From NCBI RefSeq assembly GCF_025506275.1, contig NZ_QYCP01000086.1, forward strand, positions 1-64,000: a DNA stretch of 64,000 nucleotides. Direction: 5' to 3'. The DNA comes from Brevibacterium permense (GTDB lineage Bacteria > Actinomycetota > Actinomycetes > Actinomycetales > Brevibacteriaceae). A program made the translations under genes and the position numbers. This document shows, piece by piece, positions 16,897-25,574 of this stretch. Numbering within the stretch: the stretch's first letter is position 1; every line of letters starts with the position of its first letter. The notes below the pieces were generated by a model that saw nothing but the letters and a program-made list of their open reading frames with translations, made no database searches and had not been told where the DNA came from.

Positions 16897-18632
16897 ATCC
16901 GCTCGGGAACGCGGATGCCGAGCACACCGAGACCGGCCTGGAGGACCTCGAGCACGATCGCCGAGAGCCGCAGCCGGGAGTCGCGCAGCTCTTCGGTCTC
17001 GGCGATGAGCACCGGGCACTGCTCGTAGAACGAGGTGAATGCCTGGGCGAGATCGAACAGGTAGGTGCACAGGCGGTGGGGCGTCGACCCGGCGGCCACC
17101 TCGGTGACCACATCGGCGAAGCCGAGGATCGACAACGCGAGTTCACGTTCGGCAGCCTCACCGAGGCTGATCGCAGCATTCGCGACCTGGGAGGCATCGA
17201 CGCCTTCTGCCTCGGCTTTGCGTCCGATCGAACGGATGCGGGCACCGGCGTACTGGAGGTACGGGGCGGTGTTGCCGATAGGGGCGAGCATCCGGTCGAG
17301 GTCGAAGGTGTACGAAGTGTCGTGAGCCACGGAGAGGTCGGCGTACTTGACCGCACCGATGCCGACGATGCGCGCGACCTCGTCGGCCTCCTCGGGGCCG
17401 AAGTCAACGCTCGACTCTGACAGGGTCGTCTTCGCCCGGGTCACGGCCTCTTCGAGGAGTTCGGCCAGGCGCAGCGGGGCACCGGAACGGGTGCGCAGGA
17501 TCTTGCCGTCGGATCCGAGCACATTGCCGATCTTCACGTGTTCGGGGCTGAAGGTCTCCGGCAGCCAGCCGGCCGCGCGGGCGACGGTGAAGACCATCTC
17601 GAAGTGCATGGCCTGCGGGGTGCCGACGACGTAGAGCGCCCGGTTCACACCGAGGTTGATCGCCCGGTTGCGGACGGCCGCGAGGTCGGTCGTGGCGTAG
17701 CCGTACCCGCCGTCGGACTTGCGGATGATGAGCGGCAGGGGTTCGCCCTCACGGCCGGTGAAGCCTTCGGGGAACACGCACAGCGCTCCATCGGAGATCG
17801 TGGCCAGACCCTTCGCCTCGAGCTCGTCGCAGACCTCGGCGAGCATATCGTTGTAGGTGGACTCTCCGGCGAGGTCGGCGTCGGTGAGGGTGACGTCGAG
17901 GAGGGAGTAGATGCGGTTGAAGTACTCGCGGGAGTAGCCGACGAGCGTCGTCCACAGTCCCAGGGTCTCTTCGTCGCCGCCCTGGAGTTTGACGACGCGG
18001 GAACGGGAGCGGGTGGCGAAGGCTTCGTCGGAGTCGAACTTCGCCCGGGCCGCCTGGTAGAAGGCGTTCGGGTTCTCGGACACTTCGGAGGCCTCGTCGG
18101 AGTCGACTCCCACGTCGATGAGGTGCTCGATGAGCATGCCGAAGGGGGTGCCCCAGTCGCCGATGTGGTTCTGGCGGATGACCGTGTTGCCGAGGAATTC
18201 GTGGGTGCGGGCCAGGGCGTCGCCGACGACGGTGGTCCGCAGGTGCCCGACGTGCATCTCCTTGGCCACGTTCGGGGCCGAGTAGTCGATGGCGATCTTC
18301 TGTGGGGCCTCGTTTGCCGGTGCCGCTGCGGCATCCCCAGTTTCGAGGGTGGAGGCGAGGAAGTCGGGGGTGAAGGTGAGGTTGATGAACCCGGGTCCGG
18401 AGATCTCCGGGGTCTCGCACACGCCCTCGAGGTCGAGATTCTCGACGATCTGTGCGGCGATATCGCGCGGCTTCGACTTCAGCTCCTTGGCCAGCGGCAG
18501 GGCCACATTGGCCTGGAAGTCTGCGAACTGGCTGCTGCGGATGACGGGGTCACGTCCGGCGAAGTCCTCACCGAAAGCCTGGGAGAGGGCGGCGGAGAAA
18601 CGGTCCGTGAGCACAGAAGTCAGAGATGGCAT
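16893..18632 (-). CDS. argS: Arginyl-tRNA synthetase
   Basis: 579 residues, class I synthetase. The N-terminal Add1 domain is followed by the HIGH-type motif in APNVAKEMHVGHLR (near residue 115). The catalytic core includes IRKSDGGYGYATTDLAA. The usual KMSK is replaced by the relaxed ArgRS pattern near GKILRTRSG. The C-terminal DALR anticodon-binding domain ends VLGIRVPERM. It charges tRNA-Arg. It is divergent from the tricorn gene and its last codons overlap the NimT-type gene. Confidence 0.97.
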   Translation of the reverse strand: MPSLTSVLTDRFSAALSQAFGEDFAGRDPVIRSSQFADFQANVALPLAKELKSKPRDIAAQIVENLDLEGVCETPEISGPGFINLTFTPDFLASTLETGDAAAAPANEAPQKIAIDYSAPNVAKEMHVGHLRTTVVGDALARTHEFLGNTVIRQNHIGDWGTPFGMLIEHLIDVGVDSDEASEVSENPNAFYQAARAKFDSDEAFATRSRSRVVKLQGGDEETLGLWTTLVGYSREYFNRIYSLLDVTLTDADLAGESTYNDMLAEVCDELEAKGLATISDGALCVFPEGFTGREGEPLPLIIRKSDGGYGYATTDLAAVRNRAINLGVNRALYVVGTPQAMHFEMVFTVARAAGWLPETFSPEHVKIGNVLGSDGKILRTRSGAPLRLAELLEEAVTRAKTTLSESSVDFGPEEADEVARIVGIGAVKYADLSVAHDTSYTFDLDRMLAPIGNTAPYLQYAGARIRSIGRKAEAEGVDASQVANAAISLGEAAERELALSILGFADVVTEVAAGSTPHRLCTYLFDLAQAFTSFYEQCPVLIAETEELRDSRLRLSAIVLEVLQAGLGVLGIRVPERM

Positions 18633-18704
18633 GTGCCCATTCTATTGCCGGGTGCAAGTTGCCTGGGCATCGGTTCCGGCCCGCGGTCGCCGCACAGTCG
18701 AGCT

Positions 18705-18710
18705 TGTAAT
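18705..18710 (+). promoter_or_regulatory. Candidate -10 box for leaderless tricorn gene
   Basis: TGTAAT ends ten bases before the GTG at 18720. No ribosome site is visible in between, so transcription could begin at or next to the start codon. No convincing -35 was found. Confidence 0.35.
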
Positions 18711-18719
18711 GTGGGTCAC

Positions 18720-21700
18720 GTGACTTATCTTCGCTATCCCCATATCCAGTCCGATCTCATCACCTTCACCGCCGACGACGATGTCTGGCTCGTTCCCTCC
18801 GCCGGCGGTCGCGCCTGGCGCCTGACCTCTGATCATGCGCCGGTCCGGTCACCGAGGATCTCCCCAGATGCAGCGCACGTCGCGTTCGTCTCCTTCCGCA
18901 CCGGCCAGGCAGAGCTCATGGTCGCCGAGGTGGCCACCGGGTCCCTGCGTCGGCTGACCTGGTTGGGGTCGAGCGCGATGACGATGCTCGGGTGGGCCGA
19001 TGCCGCCCGTGTCCTCGTCGGTGCGAATGCCGGGGAGTTCGAGGTCCGCAACCATGTTGTGAAGTCCGTGAGCCTCGACGGTGAGGTCGATCGGCTGTCG
19101 TTCGGTCGTGCCTCGGGTCTGGCCAGGCATCATTCGGGAGTGACAGCTCTGTCGACGCCGTTCTCCCGTCCGCCCGCGCACTGGAAGCGCTACCGGGGTG
19201 GGACTGCGCCGAGGCTGTGGCTCGATCGGGTCGGCAACGTGAACGCTGCCGGCATCGGAGATGGGTCCGGGGCCCGGTGGCAGCGGCTGCTGCGCGAGGA
19301 CGGGGCCTCTCTGACCGATCCGCTGTGGGTCGGCGATTCGCTCGTGTTCACCTCGGACCGGGCAGCGACCTTCCCTCACCATGCCGATGAACAGGCGAAT
19401 CTGTGGATCATCGACGGACTGGCCACCTCGGCGAGTTCGGGTGATGACTCGGTCGAACCACGGCAGCTCACGCACCAGGTCGAGGCCGAGGGCTATGTCC
19501 GTGACGCCACGACCGACGGCACCCGCATCGTCTGGCACTCCCGTGGGGCGATCAAGATCCTCGACAGCCTCGACGCCGAGGTCCGCACCCTCGCAGTGAC
19601 ACTGCCGGGCACCCAGGTGCAGCCGCTCAGCCTCGACCCGAAGACCGGGCTCAACCGCATCAGCCCCGACGCGGAAGGCAATGCCTCGGTGGTGGAATGG
19701 CGGGGCAAGACCTTCTGGCTCGCCCACCGCGAGGGCCCGGCCCGGGCGCTGTGCGCGGATTCGTCGATCCGCACCCGCGAACCCCTCGTCCTCGGGGACA
19801 CCGGGTTTGCCGCGTACATCACGGATGTCGAAGGGGAGGACGCGATCGAGGTCGCGTCCGTGACCGGGGACAAGCCGCCTCGGCGAATCGGGGCCGGAGC
19901 CCTGGGACGGGTCCTGCATCTGCAGGCGGATCCGGCGGGGAAGATGCTCGCCACGATCTCCCACGACGGGTCGATACGGACCGTCGAGGTGGGCAACGGA
20001 CGGACGCGGCTGGTCGGCCATTCGGGTCACGGCGAGGCGCGCGATCCGCGGTTCTCCCCCGATGGGAAGTACCTTGTGTGGTCACAGCCGACGCAGGGCG
20101 AGGAGCTGCTTGCGCAGCTGATGATCGCCGAGGTGAAGTCGGATCGCGAGGCCCGGCCGCTGACGACGGGCAAGTTCAACGACTTCTCACCGACGTTCAC
20201 CCGGGATGGGAAGTTCGTCGCATTCCTCTCCGACCGCACCTTCGATCCCTCGTACAACCAGCATTCCTTCGACCTGTCATTCAACGGCGTCACTCGACCG
20301 TGGCTGCTGCCCTTAGCCTCCGACGAGCCCGCACCGTTCGGACCGAGTGCCGCCGGGTGGGCGATCGGCGAGGTCGCCGAGGATGCGAAGTCCGAGCGTG
20401 GCCGCGGGGACAAGCCGGCCGACACCGTCGAAGTCGAGCTCGAGGGAGCGGAGGAGCGCATCGTCCCGTTCCCCGTCGCCTCGGGGGTCTTCCGGGATCT
20501 CGAATCCGCCGAGGGCGGTCTCGTCTGGCTGCGCACCGGGGATGTCGAAGCCGGTGAGCTCGGCACCGGGCGGGCGGGAGACGCCGGTGACAAGCCCGCC
20601 GAGGTGATCCAGTTCTTCGATTTCGCGAAGCGGAAGGTCACCACCGTCGTCGACAAGGCGGATGAGTATGCGATCTCCGGGAACGGCAAGCTGCTCGTCG
20701 TGCGCAGCGACGATGCGATCAGTGTGGTCCCGGCGAACCGGAAGGTCGAGTCCGACGATGATGAGTTCGTCTCCGTTGACATCTCACGTCTGCGGTTCGA
20801 GCTCGACCGTCGGGCCGAATGGCTGCAGATGTTCGAGGAAAACTCGCGGATCATGCGCGACCACTACTGGCGCGAGGACATGAACGGGGTGGACTGGGAG
20901 TCGGTCACGCTGCGCTGGCGTGCCGTGGCCGCAAAGGCACTGACCCATGACGACCTCGTCGACGTGCTGTGGGAGACCGTGGGCGAGCTCAACACCTCGC
21001 ATGCCTATGTCAGCCCGCCGACCGGTCTGGGAGATGCGTCGAAGAAGCTCGGCTTCCTCGGCGCGGATTTCGAACGCACAGCCGAGGGGTGGACAATCTC
21101 TCGCATCTTGCCTGGTGAGAGCAGTGAACCGGAGGCAAGGTCGCCGCTGCGCCAGGCCGGAGTCGGGGCGCAGCCCGGCGATGTCATCGTGGCTGTCAAT
21201 GGTCAGCCCGTCGACGAGGCGGCCGGTCCCGCCGCTCATCTGCAGGGGGCCGCGGACACGATCGTCGAGCTCACTCTGCGCCGCGGTCGCAAGGACCGCA
21301 CAGTCGCCGTGATTCCGCTGCCCACCGAGGAGAAGCTGCGCTACCAGGATTGGGTGCGCTCCCGCCGGGAGTATGTGGCCGAGAAGTCATCCGGCCGCAT
21401 CGGCTATGTGCATGTCCCGGACATGACCTCCTACGGGTGGGCGCAGATGCACCGGGATCTGCGACAGGCCATGGCCTGCGAGGGCGTCATCGCCGATGTG
21501 CGGTTCAACCGAGGCGGGCACACGAGTGCTCTGGTGGCCGAACGCTTCGCCGACCAGGTGGTTGCCTGGGGTGCGGCTCGCAGCTATGACCAGATGGACC
21601 GGGACCCCGAAGATGCTCCGCGCGGGCCTGTGGTGTTCGTGGCCAATGAGTTCTCCGGCTCCGACGGCGACATCATCAACGCGCGCGTGCAGGCCAGGGG

Positions 21701-22046
21701 CATCGGCCCGGTGATCGGCGTGCGCACGTGGGGCGGAGTCGTCGGCATCGATGGTCGCTACGATCTCGTCGATGGCACCGGAGTGACGCAGCCGCGCTAT
21801 GCCTTCTGGATCGACGGCAAGGGCTGGAGTGTGGAGAACTACGGCGTGGAGCCCGATATCGAGGTCGAGCACGATCCCGGTCAGCTCTTCGCCGCCGACG
21901 ATCCGCAGCTCGACCGCGCCATCGCCGAGGTGTTCGCCGGGCTGGAGGCCCGTCCCGCCGCCCAGGCTCCGGAATTCCCGCCGCCGCGCGTGCAGCCGCT
22001 GAAGAAGGACGGAACCGGGGTCCCCGAAGCCCCCGCCGAAGACTGA
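18720..22046 (+). CDS. Tricorn-type protease (S41 family) with beta-propeller and PDZ domains
   Basis: 1108 residues from the GTG at 18720 (TYLRYPHIQSDLITF). Upstream in-frame sequence lies antisense to argS and is not accepted. N-terminal WD40/TolB-like propeller blades occupy about residues 1-680 (repeats such as RFSPDGKYLVW and TFTRDGKFVAFLSDRTFD). A helical segment, a PDZ domain (LRQAGVGAQPGDVIVAVNGQ) and an S41 catalytic domain follow, with the nucleophile Ser likely in NEFSGSDGD. Tricorn is a large cytoplasmic complex trimming peptides from the proteasome in archaea and actinobacteria. Length and order match the family. The C-terminus is Pro-rich. Confidence 0.92.
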   Translation: MTYLRYPHIQSDLITFTADDDVWLVPSAGGRAWRLTSDHAPVRSPRISPDAAHVAFVSFRTGQAELMVAEVATGSLRRLTWLGSSAMTMLGWADAARVLVGANAGEFEVRNHVVKSVSLDGEVDRLSFGRASGLARHHSGVTALSTPFSRPPAHWKRYRGGTAPRLWLDRVGNVNAAGIGDGSGARWQRLLREDGASLTDPLWVGDSLVFTSDRAATFPHHADEQANLWIIDGLATSASSGDDSVEPRQLTHQVEAEGYVRDATTDGTRIVWHSRGAIKILDSLDAEVRTLAVTLPGTQVQPLSLDPKTGLNRISPDAEGNASVVEWRGKTFWLAHREGPARALCADSSIRTREPLVLGDTGFAAYITDVEGEDAIEVASVTGDKPPRRIGAGALGRVLHLQADPAGKMLATISHDGSIRTVEVGNGRTRLVGHSGHGEARDPRFSPDGKYLVWSQPTQGEELLAQLMIAEVKSDREARPLTTGKFNDFSPTFTRDGKFVAFLSDRTFDPSYNQHSFDLSFNGVTRPWLLPLASDEPAPFGPSAAGWAIGEVAEDAKSERGRGDKPADTVEVELEGAEERIVPFPVASGVFRDLESAEGGLVWLRTGDVEAGELGTGRAGDAGDKPAEVIQFFDFAKRKVTTVVDKADEYAISGNGKLLVVRSDDAISVVPANRKVESDDDEFVSVDISRLRFELDRRAEWLQMFEENSRIMRDHYWREDMNGVDWESVTLRWRAVAAKALTHDDLVDVLWETVGELNTSHAYVSPPTGLGDASKKLGFLGADFERTAEGWTISRILPGESSEPEARSPLRQAGVGAQPGDVIVAVNGQPVDEAAGPAAHLQGAADTIVELTLRRGRKDRTVAVIPLPTEEKLRYQDWVRSRREYVAEKSSGRIGYVHVPDMTSYGWAQMHRDLRQAMACEGVIADVRFNRGGHTSALVAERFADQVVAWGAARSYDQMDRDPEDAPRGPVVFVANEFSGSDGDIINARVQARGIGPVIGVRTWGGVVGIDGRYDLVDGTGVTQPRYAFWIDGKGWSVENYGVEPDIEVEHDPGQLFAADDPQLDRAIAEVFAGLEARPAAQAPEFPPPRVQPLKKDGTGVPEAPAED

Positions 22047-22126
22047 CCTCCCGCCCCGCCGAGTGGCCACGAGCGCACGCGAAGCGACGTGAGCGGCTGC
22101 TTCGGCCCGGCCACGTCGTGGGGAGC

Positions 22127-22184
22127 CATCGGGTTCTGATCCAGTCATCGAGTTTTATTCCGATGACTGGATCAGAACCCGATG
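22127..22184. repeat. Family B inverted repeat, copy 1
   Basis: 24-bp perfect arms (22127-22150, 22161-22184) around the loop AGTTTTATTC, between the convergent tricorn and membrane-protein genes. A related copy lies at 23005-23066. Both are followed by CGAAACTC and then ATG after one variable base. Confidence 0.9.
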
Positions 22185-22217
22185 ACGAACAGAACGAAAC
22201 TCAATGCGTGCCGGGCT

Positions 22218-22826
22218 CTACCGTTTGGTCGGGACCAGGGCCCACATGGCGAAGGCGAGCAGCACGAAGCCCGAGATGACGCCGCTGATGACCGGGATGA
22301 ACGCCGGAGCCGCGGCGAAGAAGGCGATGAATCCGCCGATTCCGCAGAGGGTGACGACGGTGGCGAGCACGTGGAAGCGGTCGAGCCCGAACACGCGGCC
22401 GAGCGCGAAGAAATGAGTGCCGACGACCACGGCCACCCATGCCACTCCGAGCTCCGGATGGCCGAGGCTCGCCAGCAGTCGGGCTCCGGCGAACAGGAGG
22501 ACCGCCTCGATGAGCACGATGATCCAGTAGGCGCGACCGAACGGCGGTTCCCGACGACCACGTGTCCCCGATTCGCCGAGGCGGCCGCCTCTACCACGGT
22601 TCCGCCGCAGTCCGCGAACCGCGAGGACCGCGATGCCGGCGAAGACGATGACGCCGACCGCGATGACAAGCGTGCGCCCGAGGGTCGAGAACTGTCCGGT
22701 GTTGATGATGAGAAACAGCAGCCCGAAGCCGGCGCCGATGAGCGCCCCGATCTCCGCACCGGCAGCTGTCTGCTTGCCCTTCGGTGACATCGAGCCGTTC
22801 GGCCCAGGTTCTACAGCGGTCATCAT
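22218..22826 (-). CDS. Polytopic membrane protein of unknown function
   Basis: 202 residues (ATG ATG at 22826). About six hydrophobic helices in two groups are separated by a basic loop of about 25 residues (RRNRGRGGRLGESGTRGRR). The C-terminal half (ELGVAWVAVVVGTHFFALGR) recalls small Gram-positive membrane proteins without assigned function. No transport or enzyme motif is seen. It is flanked on both sides by family B inverted repeats (22127-22184 at its 3' side, 23005-23066 at its 5' side). Confidence 0.75.
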   Translation of the reverse strand: MMTAVEPGPNGSMSPKGKQTAAGAEIGALIGAGFGLLFLIINTGQFSTLGRTLVIAVGVIVFAGIAVLAVRGLRRNRGRGGRLGESGTRGRREPPFGRAYWIIVLIEAVLLFAGARLLASLGHPELGVAWVAVVVGTHFFALGRVFGLDRFHVLATVVTLCGIGGFIAFFAAAPAFIPVISGVISGFVLLAFAMWALVPTKR

Positions 22827-23232
22827 CGTCCGTTCGTCCGCTCTATCTGCCCCCGGAAGAGTACCGAGGGTCCGGCAAAGCCATTTTCCACCACGAGGTC
22901 TGCGACAACATCCCTTACAGCAGTCTTCCCAGCGAACTCACGTGTTTCCACCCGAGCAACGTGGAGAGTCCATCGAATACGCCGCTTCCACTCCCCGTTA
23001 ATGAGTCATCGGGTTCTGTTCCAGTCATCGGGAGAAAACTCGATGACTGGAACAGAACCCGATGACGAAGTGGCCGAAACTCGATGACGGACACTGTCGA
23101 ACTCCGCGCCCCGGCGGGGCAGAAGCCTGCACACCAGCGGCTCGTCGGTCATTCCGACAACCTCACCACGAGTGAAGGCGACCCGACCGTGAGTGAAGGC
23201 GGCCTCATCACAGGTGCAGGGGGACGCTCGAT
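22827..23232. other. Gene-free spacer with family B repeat and short direct repeats
   Basis: 406 bp between two minus-strand genes. It contains the family B hairpin copy 2 and two copies of GAGTGAAGGCG (23171-23181 and 23190-23200), spaced 19 bases. Short open frames crossing it have no ribosome site or family match. It may be a remnant of the lost 3' part of the DyP gene's neighbourhood. Confidence 0.6.
23005..23066. repeat. Family B inverted repeat, copy 2
   Basis: 26-bp perfect arms (23005-23030, 23041-23066) around GGAGAAAACT. Arms match copy 1 except a T/A pair replaced in both arms together. The loop reads as the reverse complement of copy 1's loop with two differences. Confidence 0.9.
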
Positions 23233-23577
23233 TCATCGGCGAGCGCGGATGTGGAACAGCAGGTCACCCGGGGTGGACGGTGCCGCGTGGACGTCTCCGC
23301 GCTGTTCGATGAACGGGTGGAGACCCCGGGGGCGGGGCGCGGTGAACATGCGGTCCCAGAGGTCGGCGCCGATGCCCGTGACACAGCTGAGGTCGGCTTC
23401 GCGGGAACGGAAGCCGACGGTTCGGGTCAACCCTGCAGTCTCGGACAGGAAGTCCTTGACTCTGCTCTCGAATCCGGGGCGGACCGTGAGGACGAGGAAG
23501 ATCGCAGACGGCGACGGTGGGACCAGCACCCGTTGCGGACTCTTCCCATTGGGGACTGCCTGTTGCCAGACGGTCAC
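23233..23577 (-). pseudogene. Truncated DyP-type peroxidase, N-terminal fragment
   Basis: 114 residues from a GTG at 23577 with GGAGGAGA upstream. The fragment SPSAIFLVLTVRPG...VGFRSREADLSCVTGIG...RPRGLHPF...APSTPGDLLFHIRARR is the start of a dye-decolourising peroxidase. Full-length members run to about 300 residues or more, with the GxxDG motif, proximal His and distal Arg in the missing part. The frame stops at TGA 23235-23233, right after LLFHIRARR. The sequence beyond shows no DyP similarity in any frame, so this is a 3' deletion rather than one frameshift. No haem site remains. Not expected to be active. Confidence 0.75.
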
Positions 23578-23704
23578 TGGATCATCTCCTCCGCTCTCGA
23601 ATCCGGAACGGTGCACCGAGGGACACCAAGGTGACCTACGTCTCGGAGTCTACGCCTCACCGGGCGCGAGTGGCCACGGTGTTCATACCGACAGCCGTCA
23701 AGTG

Positions 23705-23726
23705 CAGCTGTTGTCAGGAACAGCTG
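23705..23726. promoter_or_regulatory. Inverted repeat upstream of DUF488 gene
   Basis: CAGCTGTT, six bases, AACAGCTG, about 90 bases before the start at 23814 and between divergent genes. A second small repeat GCGGCAG/CTGCCGC follows at about 23736-23762. Operator or attenuator is possible. No regulator is adjacent. Confidence 0.35.
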
Positions 23727-23813
23727 TCGACAAGAGCGGCAGAGGCAAGCGGGCACTGCCGCTGTCTTCGCGTCGTAGACTCGAAGGGAAGCGAGCGAAA
23801 GGAGCATCCGCCG

Positions 23814-24293
23814 ATGTCCGAGAAGAAGAGCTCCGCCAAGAGCAGCACACACATGGTCCAGGTCCGCCGCATCTACGACGAAGCGCAGACGTCCGATGGG
23901 GCCCGGATCCTCGTCGACCGAGTCTGGCCGCGCGGGGTCAGCAAGGACAAGGCCGAACTCGACGACTGGGTCAAGGACGTCGCGCCCTCGACCGAACTGC
24001 GCAAATGGTATTCCCACGATCCGGAGAAGTTCGACGAGTTCGCCCGCCGCTTCCGCGAGGAACTGAAGAGCGATGAAGCCGAGCAGGCCCTCGATGAGCT
24101 GCGCGAGCTCGCGCAGAAGGGGACCTTGACCCTGCTCACCGCGGCCAAGCGCGATGACATCAGCCAGGCCACCGTGCTCGCCGAGATCCTCAATGACGGC
24201 AAGAAGACGAGTGGCAAAAGGTCCCGAAAGAACTCAACCGGGACCACCAAATCCGGAAGCAAGAAGTCGAGCTCCAAACAGGACAGCGAATGA
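23814..24293 (+). CDS. DUF488 family protein
   Basis: 159 residues, ATG with AAAGGAG nine bases upstream and TAGACT at 23776-23781 as likely -10. The DUF488 core (about 14-125) has VRRIYDEAQ, GARILVDRVWPRGVSK, the conserved LRKWYSHDPEKFDEFARRF segment and LLTAAKRDDISQA. A Lys/Ser/Thr-rich tail of about 30 residues follows. Biochemical role unknown for the family; Cys or Arg-based chemistry is sometimes proposed. It overlaps the next gene by four bases, so the two form one operon. Confidence 0.88.
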   Translation: MSEKKSSAKSSTHMVQVRRIYDEAQTSDGARILVDRVWPRGVSKDKAELDDWVKDVAPSTELRKWYSHDPEKFDEFARRFREELKSDEAEQALDELRELAQKGTLTLLTAAKRDDISQATVLAEILNDGKKTSGKRSRKNSTGTTKSGSKKSSSKQDSE

Positions 24294-24808
24294 GCGAGAT
24301 CACCCCTGACGCCCGCGACTGGACCGATGTCCTCGCCGCGGGCTGCTCCGAATGCGGCTTCACCGGCACCGAGGACCCGACCGGCGTCCCGACCACCCTC
24401 ACCGAGGCGGCCGCCACCTGGCAGACGGTTCTGACCAGGGATGACGCCACCGAACGGCGCAGTCCGGACCGGTGGTCGGACGTCGAATACGCCGCTCATA
24501 TGCGCGACGTCCTCGACGAATTCCGCCGTCGCACCGAGCGCATGTTGGCCGAGACCGACCCGACCTTGGACAACTTCGACGGCGATGCGGTCGCCGTCGA
24601 ATCCGACTATGCCCACGCCGATCCCGCCGAGGTGGCCCCCGCCCTTTGTGCGGCCGCGGAGTCCTACGCCGGCCTCCTGTCCCAGGTCAGCGGGGAGGAA
24701 TGGGAGCGTCGGGGTTTCCGCTCCGACGGTCACGCCTTCACCGTCGCCTCGCTCACGCTCTACGGACTCCACGAAATCCGGCACCACCTCGGCGACGTCG
24801 GGGCCTGA
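24290..24808 (+). CDS. DinB-like four-helix protein
   Basis: 172 residues, ATG overlapping the DUF488 stop (ATGA). The fold is suggested by the helices around WSDVEYAAHMRDVLDEFRRR and YGLHEIRHHLGDV. His residues are placed as in DinB/YfiT-like metal-binding bundles (AAHM and HEIRHH). Actinobacterial members include thiol-dependent (mycothiol) transferases. The actual substrate is not visible. Two Cys near the N-terminus (AAGCSECGF) are unusual for the family and might bind metal. Confidence 0.75.
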   Translation: MSEITPDARDWTDVLAAGCSECGFTGTEDPTGVPTTLTEAAATWQTVLTRDDATERRSPDRWSDVEYAAHMRDVLDEFRRRTERMLAETDPTLDNFDGDAVAVESDYAHADPAEVAPALCAAAESYAGLLSQVSGEEWERRGFRSDGHAFTVASLTLYGLHEIRHHLGDVGA

Positions 24809-24886
24809 AGGCACGACCGTCGAGACCGGCCAGGAGATACGACCGGCTCGACGAACGAGGCGGATCGACTCCCCCGTGAAATAATA

Positions 24887-24915
24887 TTGGACACTGTTGT
24901 CCAAAATGCTTTAGT
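24887..24915 (+). promoter_or_regulatory. Promoter with overlapping palindromic operator of the TetR-MFS operon
   Basis: -35 TTGGAC (24887-24892), 17-bp spacer, -10 TTTAGT (24910-24915). The palindrome TTGGACA-CTGT-TGTCCAA (24887-24904) covers the -35. It probably binds the TetR encoded nine bases downstream. Transcript start would fall at or next to the ATG at 24924. Confidence 0.65.
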
Positions 24916-24923
24916 CTCGTCAC

Positions 24924-25574
24924 ATGGGCAGGAAGAAGAGCTTCGACGAGCAGTCCGTCATCGATGCCGCCATCGCCGTGTTCAGCGAGCATGGCTATGC
25001 GGGAACCGATGTCGGACTGGTCTGCGAACGCGCGAACATCGGCCGCTCGAGCTTCTACAACACCTTCGACAGCCTTGACGCCGTCTTCCTCCGCGCCCTG
25101 CGTGACTATACGGCCACAGGCATCCCGCTCAGGGAGGAACTCGAGCACAGCCTTGAACCCGCGCCCGTCCTGCTCATGCACCGCCTCGGCGGCGAGCTGA
25201 AGAAGCAGTGCGACGACGAGAACCGGACCGGGTGCCTGTCGGCGAACACAGCTGCCGAGCTCGGCCGCGAAGTCGATGCCGTGTGCTCGATCCTCGACGC
25301 CGACCGCGCCGCGTGGCTCGACACCTACTCAGGCATCATCGAGCGCGGTCAGACCGCGGGCCATATCCTCGCTGACCTCGACCCCCGAATCCATGCCCCA
25401 CTCATCCACAGCGTGCTCGCCGGCCTGCGCATCGCCGCCCGCGTCATGACCACAGAGGACGTCCTCGCCCAGGCCCGAGCCTTCGTCGCAGGACTGTGCA
25501 CTCCGGCAGGCAAGGCCACGCTCGAAACCGGAGGTGCTCCAGGCGCCTCGACGAAAGGCAGCCCCACCCCATGA
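24924..25574 (+). CDS. TetR/AcrR-family transcriptional regulator
   Basis: 216 residues. The N-terminal TetR helix-turn-helix occupies about residues 10-55 (IDAAIAVFSEHGYAGTDVGLVCERANIGRSSFYNTF). The C-terminal ligand and dimer domain contains CLSANTAAELGREVD and a Pro/Ser-rich tail. There is no ribosome site before the ATG and the -10 ends eight bases upstream, which suggests a leaderless transcript. Overlap with the MFS gene (ATGA) and the palindrome on the promoter point to autoregulation and control of that exporter. The inducer is unknown. Confidence 0.9.
   Translation: MGRKKSFDEQSVIDAAIAVFSEHGYAGTDVGLVCERANIGRSSFYNTFDSLDAVFLRALRDYTATGIPLREELEHSLEPAPVLLMHRLGGELKKQCDDENRTGCLSANTAAELGREVDAVCSILDADRAAWLDTYSGIIERGQTAGHILADLDPRIHAPLIHSVLAGLRIAARVMTTEDVLAQARAFVAGLCTPAGKATLETGGAPGASTKGSPTP

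Noticed and set aside
17538-18719. In-frame upstream extension of the tricorn gene, open for almost 400 codons
   Set aside because: It lies fully antisense to argS, which has intact synthetase motifs, and has no family match. The tricorn N-terminus is typical at 18720.
23084-24076. Plus-strand frame spanning the DyP fragment and DUF488
   Set aside because: Overlaps two better genes in other frames and has no recognisable protein.
24809-24886. Terminator after the DinB-like gene
   Set aside because: Only short imperfect pairings; nothing strong enough to call.
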